From: JAKAXS01 sp041940525
Lineage (GTDB): Bacteria; Pseudomonadota; Alphaproteobacteria; Rhizobiales; Hyphomicrobiaceae
DNA: 64,000 bases
Reading direction: 5' to 3'
Assembly (NCBI GenBank): GCA_041940525.1
Contig: JBGTSB010000002.1
Span: 1-64,000, forward strand
Shown: piece by piece, positions 53,288 through 61,797 of the stretch
Layout of the letters: every line of letters starts with the position of its first letter
How positions within the stretch are numbered: the first letter of the stretch is position 1
Program-made: the position numbers and the translations under genes
Notes under the pieces: model-generated
The model's input: only the letters and a program-made list of their open reading frames with translations
What the model was told of the DNA's origin: nothing
Database searches by the model: none

Positions 53288-53686
53288 TTAAGCCATTGCG
53301 GCTGCTTCGTTTAGCGCCTCTTCGATCTTGACCTTCAACACGGCAGCGTTGAAAGGCTTGATCAGATAATTGTTCACGCCGGCCGCCTTGGCAGCCTTGA
53401 CGTTGTCCTGCTTGGATTCAGCGGTGACCATGATGAACGGAAGATTCTTTGTTTCTTCGTCGGCGCGAACCTTTTGAAGAAGCTCAAAGCCGGTCATGGG
53501 CTCCATGTTCCAGTCGGAAATAATCAGGCCATACTTCTTTTTGCCCATCATTTCCAATGCGGCAGTACCGCTGTTTGCGTCGTCCACGTCAACGAAGCCA
53601 ACTTCCTTCAGCAGCTTCTTCATGATGCGAACCATGGTGCTGTAGTCATCAACAACGAGAATGGGCAGGTCGGATGCGGTCGTCAT
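53288..53686 (-). CDS. cheY: CheY-like response regulator, motor-type
   Basis: A 132-residue receiver domain close to classical CheY. The acidic pair is in ILVVDDYSTMVRIMKKLLKEVGF, the phospho-Asp in LIISDWNMEPMTGFELL, the Thr in IMVTAESKQDN and the Lys in NYLIKPFNAAVLKVKIEEAL. The ATG at 53686 has CGGAG 7 bases upstream, so the open extension to 53716 is not used. It lies between the soluble chemoreceptor and fliM, suggesting it is the regulator that binds the switch. Confidence 0.93.
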   Translation of the reverse strand: MTTASDLPILVVDDYSTMVRIMKKLLKEVGFVDVDDANSGTAALEMMGKKKYGLIISDWNMEPMTGFELLQKVRADEETKNLPFIMVTAESKQDNVKAAKAAGVNNYLIKPFNAAVLKVKIEEALNEAAAMA

Positions 53687-53908
53687 CACGGTCTCCGGAA
53701 CAGTTTTTAACTTCACTTCGGTTTATGGGCGACTAGGACTGATTCCCGCCAACTCACGATCAACGGCGCAGCTTGTGTGAAGCTGAAACCGCCTGTGTGG
53801 GTCAGATATGAGCGCCCGTGTCAGACATCATTGTGACCACTGATCGTAAACAAGTGGCAAACTCCAGCCTGGAAAACTGTGCTCTGCGGCAATTAATCAG
53901 CGCTCCTC

Positions 53909-55285
53909 TTAGGCCTTTGCACGCAGCCCGCTCACCAACTTGCGGCTAGCCTCCATCATCTTGCTCAAGTGCTCATCGCATTTGATGTAAGCTGGCGTGC
54001 CTGTATCCCAGTCATGAGCTTGTACGGCCTGAACCATCTTGGTCGCGCAAGCTTTCGCCTCGGAGAGCTGAGAGCACACCTCGTCAACGATTGGTTTAAG
54101 CTTTGGATTCGTCTGGCCAATGCCAGGAGCCAAACGCTCAAACTCACTGGTATCAAACTCGATAGGCTTGTCCGCCGATTCGTAGCCGAGCAGAACCTGC
54201 GAAAGGTTACGTTTCCAAGCCGCCGCTTCCGGATTGAGCCGGATGGTAGCGATGGCCTCGCGCTCAGCCAGTATCGGCTGATCGAGAGCTGAAGACGCTT
54301 TAGACTCGCTCTTCGCCAGCCGCTCCGTAATCTGCAACACTTCGTTGTCAATTTTGGAAGCCTTCTCGGCCATCTTGACGGAGCTTGAGGAAATTTCGGT
54401 TGCCGCGTCTTTCTGCTGAGACAACAAATCGGTGAGCCCGCGGATGCGGTCGGAAATCGTGGTCATTTCCTGACCAGCCGACTCGATCACTGCGCTAACC
54501 TGGCTAACTGTGCTTCCACCCCGCGAAACCGATTCAAGACTCTGTGTCACGGTGTTGCGAATTTCTTTTACTTCGTTCGTCAGCGTCGAAAGCCGTGTGC
54601 GAATCTCTTGCGTCGCGTTACCAGTTTGAACGGACAGAGCCTTAACCTCGTTGGCGACAACAGCAAACCCGCGCCCGGCTTCGCCGGCACGTGCAGCCTC
54701 AATCGTGGCATTCAACGCCAACAAGTTGGTCTGGCGTGCAATGGCGTCAATTTCACCAGCCATGCCGCCAATGTGTTCAACAGCGGACTCAAGAACGCAC
54801 ATGCGCTCGCCGATGTTGGAAACACCTGTTTCAATCGCCTGCATCGCGGACGTCGCGTTGTGGCTGTCATCGATGCAGCTGTGCATGATGTCACGCGCGC
54901 CTTCCGCCGTCTCGGCACAAGACGAGCAGGTCTGCGTCACCTCGGAGGTTGAAACAGCAAGCTCTTCGATCGCCGCAGAAATTGACGAAGTCGACTGCGC
55001 AACATCGCGAAAATCGTTGCGCAACCAGCCTACATTGATTGCCGATTCAGAGATTTCCACGCCAACTTCGGCGATCGCGGCACTGCTGGACACGCCAGCC
55101 TCGGCAGCCTGCTGGACCAAGCGCTTAAGTGCGTCACCCAGCGGTCCTTCGGGGAACGCACTGAGTTCCAAGTTTTTAGAAAGTAAGTTCTCTACCAGAG
55201 AGACAGCGGCGATCGTTTCATCGCCCTGCTCGTTAACAGAGATTGAATCACCAGAAGTTGCAGCCGCAGCTGTTCGTCCCCACAT
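53909..55285 (-). CDS. soluble methyl-accepting chemotaxis protein
   Basis: A 458-residue chemoreceptor without transmembrane segments. The signalling hairpin is canonical (about 195-240): EIDAIARQTNLLALNATIEAARAGEAGRGFAVVANEVKALS. Long coiled coils with Gln/Glu pairs suited to methylation flank it. The C-terminal 100 residues, after the coiled coil, form another helical segment with SEAKACATKMVQAVQAHDWD and YIKCDEHLSKMMEASRKL, which matches no sensor domain I know. The ATG at 55285 starts 13 bases after the fliG stop; an in-frame upstream start would overlap fliG. It may sense cytoplasmic or metabolic state. Confidence 0.88.
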   Translation of the reverse strand: MWGRTAAAATSGDSISVNEQGDETIAAVSLVENLLSKNLELSAFPEGPLGDALKRLVQQAAEAGVSSSAAIAEVGVEISESAINVGWLRNDFRDVAQSTSSISAAIEELAVSTSEVTQTCSSCAETAEGARDIMHSCIDDSHNATSAMQAIETGVSNIGERMCVLESAVEHIGGMAGEIDAIARQTNLLALNATIEAARAGEAGRGFAVVANEVKALSVQTGNATQEIRTRLSTLTNEVKEIRNTVTQSLESVSRGGSTVSQVSAVIESAGQEMTTISDRIRGLTDLLSQQKDAATEISSSSVKMAEKASKIDNEVLQITERLAKSESKASSALDQPILAEREAIATIRLNPEAAAWKRNLSQVLLGYESADKPIEFDTSEFERLAPGIGQTNPKLKPIVDEVCSQLSEAKACATKMVQAVQAHDWDTGTPAYIKCDEHLSKMMEASRKLVSGLRAKA

Positions 55286-55298
55286 ATCGCATTCCCAC

Positions 55299-56318
55299 TT
55301 AGTACTCGACCTCGTCCCGAGCGTGTATTTCGATGTCCCCACGCTCCGCCATCTCTAGCGCGATATCAGCTATAGCCCGGCGGGTCTTTACAATGTCTTT
55401 CTGTGAGGACGGCGCGCCACCTTCAAGTTCACTTTCAATCATGCGGCGTGAACGTGCTGCAACAGCGGACAAAATCAATTCCTTCAGATCAGGCTCGCAA
55501 TTCTTGAGAGCAACAATGAGCCGCTCAGGCGGTACTTGATCAAACAACTTGAGACGGGCTTCCTGGCTGATGCGGGCGATATCGTCGAACGTAAACAACA
55601 AGCCCTTGACGATTTTTGCTTCTTTCGGCCGCGCGGACATAAGCGACTGAAGCACACCATCCATGTGCTCGCGCTCCATCTTGTTGAGGATGTCAGCCAT
55701 TCGGGCGTGGATGTCCGGCCCGGTATCGCGGCGAGCCGCGACGAGGAGCTCGTCATTCAACGTCATTTCCAAGATGAGCTGAGCGGACGGAGTAATATTC
55801 GAGATCGAAACCATTCGCCGCATGACTTCTTCACGCCGGTCCGGCTGCATAACCGCCGTCACGTTGGCTGCGCACACCGGACTGGCCTTTGACAGCACGA
55901 ATGCGATGGTCTGCGGATGCTCCTTGGCGAGGTATTGCGCGATGGCATTCGGTGCACTCGAAGACAGTTTCGGCCAAATGGCCTGATGGCTTTGACCGCG
56001 AACCTGCGACATGATCTCCAGCAACTTGTCTGCCGGGATAACGCCTGACAACAGCCGCTCGATCTCAAGCTCGGTGCCTTCCAGGTTACTGCCAGACTGG
56101 CAGCGAACCGCGAATTCGGAGACGATCTCCTCCAACACCGGTGCCGGCACCATGCCTAGCTTCGAAGCGGCGGTCGCGATCGTGGCGACTTCGTCTTCGT
56201 CGAAATGCTTAAGCAGCCGTGATGCAGCAGGCTTACCCATGGCGAGCAAGAGCGCTGCGACCTTGTCAGGCGCGCGCATATCGCCAATTTGCAATTGTCG
56301 TTTTCTAGGCTCGGCCAT
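55299..56318 (-). CDS. fliG: flagellar motor switch protein FliG
   Basis: A C-ring protein of about 339 residues that carries torque-generating contacts with MotA and binds FliF. The N-terminal domain begins RAPDKVAALLLAMGKPAASRLLKHFDEDEV; the middle domain has the EHPQTIAFVLSKASPVCAANV motif of FliM binding; the C-terminal domain has MFTFDDIARIS-like LLFTFDDIARISQEARLKLF and the charged torque helix LLIVALKNCEPDLKELILSAVAARSRRMIESELE-type sequence. The start is either ATG 56318 or GTG 56333. It precedes the soluble receptor gene by 13 bases. Confidence 0.92.
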   Translation of the reverse strand: MAEPRKRQLQIGDMRAPDKVAALLLAMGKPAASRLLKHFDEDEVATIATAASKLGMVPAPVLEEIVSEFAVRCQSGSNLEGTELEIERLLSGVIPADKLLEIMSQVRGQSHQAIWPKLSSSAPNAIAQYLAKEHPQTIAFVLSKASPVCAANVTAVMQPDRREEVMRRMVSISNITPSAQLILEMTLNDELLVAARRDTGPDIHARMADILNKMEREHMDGVLQSLMSARPKEAKIVKGLLFTFDDIARISQEARLKLFDQVPPERLIVALKNCEPDLKELILSAVAARSRRMIESELEGGAPSSQKDIVKTRRAIADIALEMAERGDIEIHARDEVEY

Positions 56319-56414
56319 TCGTGCTGCCACCACTTCCCGCAGAGTCTCAGTCTGCGGATAAACCTCTCCTACCAGAGCTAGGGGGCGCGCCTTATGCGAA
56401 CCTGAAGTGGTCTA

Positions 56415-57428
56415 CTAGATGCCAAGCAGCTCGGTGATGCGTTTCCCGACGCGATCGATCGGCAACACTTCATCTGCACTCTTTTGTTCAACCACGGCAC
56501 GAGGCATGCCCCAGACGACGCTAGAAGCCTGATCTTGTGCGATGATGAATGCGCCAGCCTGACGAAGCTTGGCGAATTGGGCACTGCCATCGTTGCCCAT
56601 ACCAGTCAGCATCACCGCCAACACGGCACCGTTGAATGCTTGAAGAGCGCTTTCCGCCAGCACGTCAACACTTGGCTTGTACAAGCTCTCGCCACGTTCC
56701 TTCTCAACCTTGATCTCGGTTGATGTCACACGCGTCTGCATCCCGCCCGGAGCCAGGTAGACTTTCCGGCCCAAGGGCTCGCCGTGCACAGCCTCGACGA
56801 CAGGTGGCTTCGTGAGGTCATTCAATCTCTTGGCAAGCGCCTCGGTGAAATGCGGAGGCATATGCTGCCCAATCACGACAGGCACCGACAAATTCGCGGG
56901 CAATTGCGAAATTACGGTCGACAACGCAGCCGGGCCGCCAGTGCTGCTGCCAATCAGAACCATTTTAGGTTTGATGCGCAGCTTTCCAGGCGAAGACGGC
57001 GACACCGGTGCGGCCGGCCGGGCCGGTCTTGGCGTTGCGGCTGCCCGCTTGGCCCTGACGGCTGCGTTCAGCTTTTCATGGATATTCTCGGTGCCCTGCG
57101 ACTTCGGAATGAAATCGAACGCGCCAATCTCAAGCGCTTCAATCGTGACGCGCGCGCCTTCATTGGTCTGCGCGCTCACCATGATCACAGGGATTTTTGT
57201 CTTCGAAACGATGGCCTTGAGCGCATCAATGCCGTTCAACACCGGCATGTCTACGTCAAGCGTGATGACATCTGGCTTGAGCGCGATCGCCTTTTCAACG
57301 CCCTCCTGTCCGTCGCTGGCCGTGTCGACAACCTTGAACCGAGCGTCAAGCTCAATCCTACGGGAAAGCGCCCGCCGCATAAACGCTGAATCGTCGATAA
57401 CCAGAACGCGTGCGATCGGCAGTGTCAT
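56415..57428 (-). CDS. cheB: chemotaxis glutamate methylesterase CheB
   Basis: A 337-residue two-domain enzyme that removes methyl groups from receptors when phosphorylated by CheA. The receiver domain has VLVIDDSAFMRRAL and the phospho-Asp in VITLDVDMPVLNGIDAL. After an Ala/Pro linker comes the methylesterase domain, with the catalytic Ser in VLIGSSTGGPAALS, the His in VIGQHMPPHFTEALAKRL and the Asp in MLTGMGNDGS. I use the ATG at 57428; the open extension to 57584 has no family sequence. It lies upstream of fliG on the same strand. Confidence 0.95.
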   Translation of the reverse strand: MTLPIARVLVIDDSAFMRRALSRRIELDARFKVVDTASDGQEGVEKAIALKPDVITLDVDMPVLNGIDALKAIVSKTKIPVIMVSAQTNEGARVTIEALEIGAFDFIPKSQGTENIHEKLNAAVRAKRAAATPRPARPAAPVSPSSPGKLRIKPKMVLIGSSTGGPAALSTVISQLPANLSVPVVIGQHMPPHFTEALAKRLNDLTKPPVVEAVHGEPLGRKVYLAPGGMQTRVTSTEIKVEKERGESLYKPSVDVLAESALQAFNGAVLAVMLTGMGNDGSAQFAKLRQAGAFIIAQDQASSVVWGMPRAVVEQKSADEVLPIDRVGKRITELLGI

Positions 57429-57668
57429 CCCCAGATTCCCATAATGTACCCGCAAGGGCAGGCCCAGCATCATCGATAGACTCAAGATAGAGCGTACACG
57501 GATTTCAGCGGGGCAATGACCACTCAGGCTTGCCTTGGGACCAACAGCGAAGCGCCAAAAGATTCGCGCAAACCGCAGTCCCACACTTCTTCTCTACATT
57601 CCAATTCTTAAGAACCTGTTCAGCGTGAGCTGCTATCTTCACCTTCCCGTTACATTGGCAGTACGCGC

Positions 57669-58133
57669 ATGACAGCTAGTTTGAACTCCTCGCCCAAGAT
57701 GTCTTTCGCCGACGTGGTCGACAACCTGTCGTCATCCCCGGAGGCTCCACCAAAGCGAGACGCGCGCGCCGCGCACACCGCCTCTGGTTCCGCGGCCCAG
57801 GCCAAGAGTGAGCCCGCTTATGTCGCTCATGGCGCTCTGACGGAAATCTATCGCTCCACGCTTCGCCTATTTGGCTTGTCGCACACTGACGCTGCCAGCC
57901 GGCGCGAACGCATCCTTCCGCAACCCTCTACCAAACCGGAGGATATCGCGCGTGAGCTAAAGATCCGCGGTTGGCACACCGAAGCCCAGCTTCAAAAGAT
58001 CCGCCGCCGCTTTGCGATGAAGAACCACCCGGACCGTGTACAGTCTTCCATCCGCTCTGCGTCCACCATGCGGATGGGCATCGCGAACATGTTAATTGAC
58101 CAGGCCATCCGGAAGCTGAAAGCGCGCCGGTAA
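57669..58133 (+). CDS. J-domain-like protein beside cheB
   Basis: A 154-residue protein. The N-terminal half is Ser/Ala/Pro-rich and probably disordered. The C-terminal half (about 95-150) is basic and helical and contains an HPD tripeptide in RRRFAMKNHPDRVQSS, the hallmark of DnaJ J domains, with ANMLIDQAIRKLKARR as the following helix. Only a short, divergent J-like domain is present, without the glycine-rich or zinc domains of DnaJ. It may recruit DnaK to a client. It is divergent from cheB across a 240-base spacer, so a flagellar link is only positional. Confidence 0.6.
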   Translation: MTASLNSSPKMSFADVVDNLSSSPEAPPKRDARAAHTASGSAAQAKSEPAYVAHGALTEIYRSTLRLFGLSHTDAASRRERILPQPSTKPEDIARELKIRGWHTEAQLQKIRRRFAMKNHPDRVQSSIRSASTMRMGIANMLIDQAIRKLKARR

Positions 58134-58486
58134 ACGCCATCGCCCCGAAAACGGCAACACTTGATCAACGAATTCGCTTACACGAAAACGCCCCGCCACC
58201 TAGCGGGCGTTTTCACATTGCCGCCGCGAAAACGAATTCATGGCTGCATCGCCGCGCTTCAAGCTACAGCGGCAAACGCCTGAATAGACTCAAGGAATAC
58301 CAGCCCGCGCTTCCTGCAAAGACATCACATGATCGGCGGCGGGCGGGCATCAGCCGCCCAACGCGGCCAAGGCCTAAAGAGGCCGTTTGCAAACAATTGC
58401 ACATCCGGTAATTTTCTTTTAACCACTTTGCGAATTCCAGCGCGCGGTTAAGCGGGATATCAATCTCGTTACGTCATGATGCCAGC
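58134..58486. other. gene-free spacer with a terminator
   Basis: About 350 bases after the J-domain-like gene. It contains the stem-loop at 58184-58214 and then no convincing gene until 58487. Confidence 0.5.
58184..58214. terminator. stem-loop terminator after the J-domain-like gene
   Basis: GAAAACGCCCCGC and GCGGGCGTTTTC form a 12-bp stem with one bulged C and a 6-base loop; the A/T arm ends supply a short T run in either direction. Confidence 0.75.
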
Positions 58487-58756
58487 ATGTTGAGTAACGA
58501 ACATATCCTGCTGATGGAAGAGCGCCGCGATGCCATTCGTGCATGGCTCGACAATTCAGCCCCATATGCCGCTCACGATCAGCGCCATCTGGACGAGCAC
58601 ACGCCTGAACAAGCCTACTGGCAGTATGGCTATCAGGCGGCGTTAAACGATATTCTGACCCTGCTTAAGACCAGGAATTCAGAGCCCGGCAATGGGGGCA
58701 CGTCCAGTCGGTCCCCGCAGGCCGCGCCGGGTGAACCTGATTCCCCCGCGGACTGA
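58487..58756 (+). CDS. small hypothetical protein
   Basis: An 89-residue protein I do not recognise. The N-terminal 65 residues look like a folded helical unit with many aromatic and charged residues (HILLMEERRDAIRAWLD, TPEQAYWQYGYQAALNDILTLL). The remaining 25 are Gly/Ser/Pro-rich and overlap the 3' end of the opposite-strand gene by 92 bases. The coherent N-terminal helices support a real gene; the low-complexity tail may be a by-product of the overlap. Confidence 0.5.
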   Translation: MLSNEHILLMEERRDAIRAWLDNSAPYAAHDQRHLDEHTPEQAYWQYGYQAALNDILTLLKTRNSEPGNGGTSSRSPQAAPGEPDSPAD

Positions 58757-59018
58757 AGTCGTGGTACAGGCTGCATTCCTTTTCGAACGCGGCCTGACTG
58801 GTCGACAATATATCAAACTTGAAAAAGTTCTCAGACCCTATGAATTCGCGCAGCACGCTGCGAACATCATCATCAGACCGGCCAACGCGGGTCACGCAAA
58901 AGTGGCCCAAACCGTCTAGGTGACCGAGCGCGAACACGCCTGGCATATCTGCGCCAACCGCGGTTTGAATGCCATCGAAAGTCAGCCGGTAAGGCCCCAA
59001 CAATCCTGTATCAGCCAT
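58665..59018 (-). CDS. hypothetical protein, GIY-YIG-like fold possible
   Basis: A 117-residue protein. The core PGVFALGHLDGLGHFCVTRVGRSDDDVRSVLREFIG resembles the start of GIY-YIG endonuclease-like proteins (a V-x-x-L-G strand, then RVGRS and a helix). It is followed by FKFDILSTSQAAFEKECSLYHDF and ends with a possible zinc pair in WTCPHCRALN. Nuclease activity is unproven: the first tyrosine motif is degenerate. Its 3' end overlaps the convergent small gene. Confidence 0.55.
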   Translation of the reverse strand: MADTGLLGPYRLTFDGIQTAVGADMPGVFALGHLDGLGHFCVTRVGRSDDDVRSVLREFIGSENFFKFDILSTSQAAFEKECSLYHDFSPRGNQVHPARPAGTDWTCPHCRALNSWS

Positions 59019-59101
59019 AATTCATTCCATGCTTGCGATAGCACCGCGTCTGGAGCGGCATCCAACGCATCCCTGATCACGCAACGCTCAAAGCAGAATC
59101 A

Positions 59102-60598
59102 CTAAAGATAGATACCCGATCCGTCGCCAGTCTGCCTAGACTGAGAGGCATTCGGGTCGGGTGTCTCAGCCAGATTTTCTGCATCCTTGTCCGCCCGGTT
59201 ACCCCGGGATTGAGACCCGGCTTGACTATCTTGCTGAGCCGATTGCGGCTGCCCCTGGTTTGACGCCGTACCGTTCTGGCCCGAGGAGTTCATCGACATA
59301 GAGCTATCCGCGTGAGAAACGCGGATATGCGCGTCATCGGCCGAATAGCCAGCCGCCCTCAAGATAGAGCTTAAGACCTCCCGGTCTTTCTGAATCAACT
59401 CGGCGGTCTGCGCGCGCATGACGTCAATGCGCAGCTCGATCATGTCGCCGCGCAGCTCCATCTTCACTGTCACCGACCCGAGGCTTTCTGGCTGCAACTG
59501 AATCTGCAAGACCTGCAACTTGCCCAGTGGCTGCTTCACATCAACTGGCACCTGAGTCACCTGGGGCGGCTGAGGCAAGCCTTTCGCCTCTCGCACCACC
59601 GTGTTGGCGATTTGCTTGGCTGCTGAAGCGCCGGCCTGATCCTGCATCACGGGGTCAACCTTGGCCGTTGCCTTGGCCTCCTCCGTCCCAGTTACAACGG
59701 GCGTGGATGCCTGTTGCGATGACGGCTTCTTATCCCCATCGGAGAAGGCAGCACCTCCCTGACCAGACAAGCCAGACTCAACGTTGGCCTTCATGCCACC
59801 AGCGGGAGAAACCACATCGGCAGTGTCACGCCTCATCTCTTGAGCAAGCATGGAGAGGGCCTTGGCATCACGGCGCATCTCATCCGGCACGTCCAGCTTG
59901 GAACCGGCCACGGGCGCGAAATGCGTTGCCACGTCGGTCACCTTCAGGTCCATTGGAGCCTTCTCTTGCGCCCCAGTCGACATGGCGGCCGCCGCGTGCG
60001 GTCCTTGCGTCCAAGCATTCAAGACTTGTTTGACACCCGGCATCGCCTTCGCGTCGTCCGTCACCGGCAACGGCTTGTCAGCGTTCGGCTGCTGCTGCGT
60101 ACTTTTGACAATCAATTCGGCGAGCTTCTTCAGCTCAACGGCTTGCTGCTCGGTGGAAGGCACACCATCGGCCCCGGCTTGTCCCGCACCACTCTGCAAA
60201 CCCGCCAATACAGTCGCGATAATCGCTTCTAGATTGGCCGCTTTACTGGTGTCGGCCCCGTTCGCAATCTGAACCGCCTGCGTTCCGGTCGCGGACGCAT
60301 CAGCCGCCGAACCGTTCAACACCGATTTCAGAAACGTCTCCAAGCCTTCCGCCGGCACCCCTTCCGACTGAGACCCGGCCGCTGCAAGGGCAGCCAGCGT
60401 CCCAACAACAGATCCCTTGCCTTGGCCTTTGCCTTTGCCGCCCTCATCGGCAGGCGCACCGTTCTTGCCGGAAGCGAGACTCGACAGCAAATCTCCGAAC
60501 TTCGCGGAGCCTTCGCCACCCTCATCATCCAAAGCAGAACCCGCGTCAGACACCGGCAGCTTCGCAAGCTGCTCTGAGCCTACCATTTTCACGCTCAT
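59102..60598 (-). CDS. fliK: flagellar hook-length control protein FliK
   Basis: A 498-residue protein that measures hook length and switches the export apparatus to filament substrates. The first 350 residues are low-complexity (Ala, Gln, Gly, Asp, Lys) with a Gly/Lys run (GGKGKGQGKG). The conserved Flg_hook domain is at about 365-440: QPLGKLQVLQIQLQPESLGSV, then VKMELRGDMIELRIDVMRAQTAELI. A Gln/Asn/Ser-rich tail follows. It overlaps the motC stop by 4 bases. Confidence 0.88.
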   Translation of the reverse strand: MSVKMVGSEQLAKLPVSDAGSALDDEGGEGSAKFGDLLSSLASGKNGAPADEGGKGKGQGKGSVVGTLAALAAAGSQSEGVPAEGLETFLKSVLNGSAADASATGTQAVQIANGADTSKAANLEAIIATVLAGLQSGAGQAGADGVPSTEQQAVELKKLAELIVKSTQQQPNADKPLPVTDDAKAMPGVKQVLNAWTQGPHAAAAMSTGAQEKAPMDLKVTDVATHFAPVAGSKLDVPDEMRRDAKALSMLAQEMRRDTADVVSPAGGMKANVESGLSGQGGAAFSDGDKKPSSQQASTPVVTGTEEAKATAKVDPVMQDQAGASAAKQIANTVVREAKGLPQPPQVTQVPVDVKQPLGKLQVLQIQLQPESLGSVTVKMELRGDMIELRIDVMRAQTAELIQKDREVLSSILRAAGYSADDAHIRVSHADSSMSMNSSGQNGTASNQGQPQSAQQDSQAGSQSRGNRADKDAENLAETPDPNASQSRQTGDGSGIYL

Positions 60599-61797
60599 GG
60601 CTTTGTGTCCCCTAGGAGCTTGTCCGCGTTCTCAATAGACTTTCTTGCCACGGAAACCAGGGGCGAAGCTTGCGTCTCATCTGGGGGCGGATCTTTCAAA
60701 GCCTCGGGAACCTCGGGCTCTTCAAACACCGGCTCCATGCGAACATCGGTCCCAACTTCCACCGCTGCATCAGCCAGCAGGTTGTCCTGCGGCCCAAGCC
60801 GCCGCCTGCGGACAGACTTGAGAGCTTCCATACCCTCACCTGTCCGCTCTGACGCTACGTTCGCCGCGGCCTGGATCACACCAATCCGCTCGCGCTCGCG
60901 CGAACTATCTTCATAAAGCTCACTGGCACGCGCGGCGGCAAACCGCGCCATCTTCACCTTGCCGTTCAAAATCGCGCGTTCGGCCAAGAACAAGTAGGTC
61001 TTCCGTCTTGATCCTTCAGGGATAAGGTCGAACAGCTTGCGCAGCCGGTTGAACTGATCTTCATCGCGATTGTCCGGCTCATTGGCCAGCTGCTCTGCCA
61101 GCTCCCGGTAATAGGTCTGAGCATAAACCGACTCACCAAATTGGCGAAGATAACGCCGAGCCATTTTCTCCGCCCTATGCCAGCGGCCCAAACGGCTCTC
61201 GACAATCGACTGACGCCTCAGAGCGCCCTGTTCAACCAGAGACCCCGGCGCGAACAACCTGGCCAGCTCAAAATTCTTGATGGCTTCTTCCGGCTCAAGC
61301 GGCTGATGAATGATACCCTTCACAAGCGCGACACGAGACGCGAGCGGCATATCAAGTTCGCGCGGGTCGATCTTCATGAAGAAAACGCGCGCTTCGGAGT
61401 TCATCCGTTCGGCAAAGGCAATCGCTCCAACCGCCAGGTTCGGATCGATACCCTTGAGCTCGATCTTCTTTTCCACCACCCGTTTAAGAACATCCGGCAG
61501 ACCACCACTGAGCACATAGGCGACCAGAGCACGCGCATTACGCGGTTCGCTCCAGGCCTCATCAGGCGCTTTGGCCATCTCCTGCCCAATGCGAACAATC
61601 AGCGACCGCTGAACATTATGCGCGGCAATATTGCCAACACCCGTCTGGTCTTGAACAGCGGCAAGCGTCCGAACCATCTGGTAGGGCTCCCGGCCCTTCA
61701 AGCCATCTCCAATGCTGTCGCCACGAACGGGTGACGACGCCAAAACCAGCGCCGCCACTGACGTCCCAAGCTCAAGCAGGTGGCGCCGCCTCATCAC
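60595..61797 (-). CDS. motC: chemotaxis/motility protein MotC
   Basis: A 400-residue exported protein, the rhizobial-type MotC that binds the periplasmic part of MotB and is needed for rotation. A signal peptide (about 1-27, ending ASSPVRG) precedes a helical TPR-like body with PYQMVRTLAAVQDQTGVGN and FFMKIDPRELDMPLASRVALVKG. The Pro/Glu-rich C-terminus (about 350-390) is probably flexible. The gene overlaps motB by 4 bases upstream and fliK by 4 downstream. motA is not in the window. Confidence 0.88.
   Translation of the reverse strand: MMRRRHLLELGTSVAALVLASSPVRGDSIGDGLKGREPYQMVRTLAAVQDQTGVGNIAAHNVQRSLIVRIGQEMAKAPDEAWSEPRNARALVAYVLSGGLPDVLKRVVEKKIELKGIDPNLAVGAIAFAERMNSEARVFFMKIDPRELDMPLASRVALVKGIIHQPLEPEEAIKNFELARLFAPGSLVEQGALRRQSIVESRLGRWHRAEKMARRYLRQFGESVYAQTYYRELAEQLANEPDNRDEDQFNRLRKLFDLIPEGSRRKTYLFLAERAILNGKVKMARFAAARASELYEDSSRERERIGVIQAAANVASERTGEGMEALKSVRRRRLGPQDNLLADAAVEVGTDVRMEPVFEEPEVPEALKDPPPDETQASPLVSVARKSIENADKLLGDTKP

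Noticed and set aside
59527..60272. Long plus-strand frames inside fliK
   Set aside because: They lie opposite the low-complexity part of fliK, where GC-rich codon bias creates long antisense frames, and contain no family motif.
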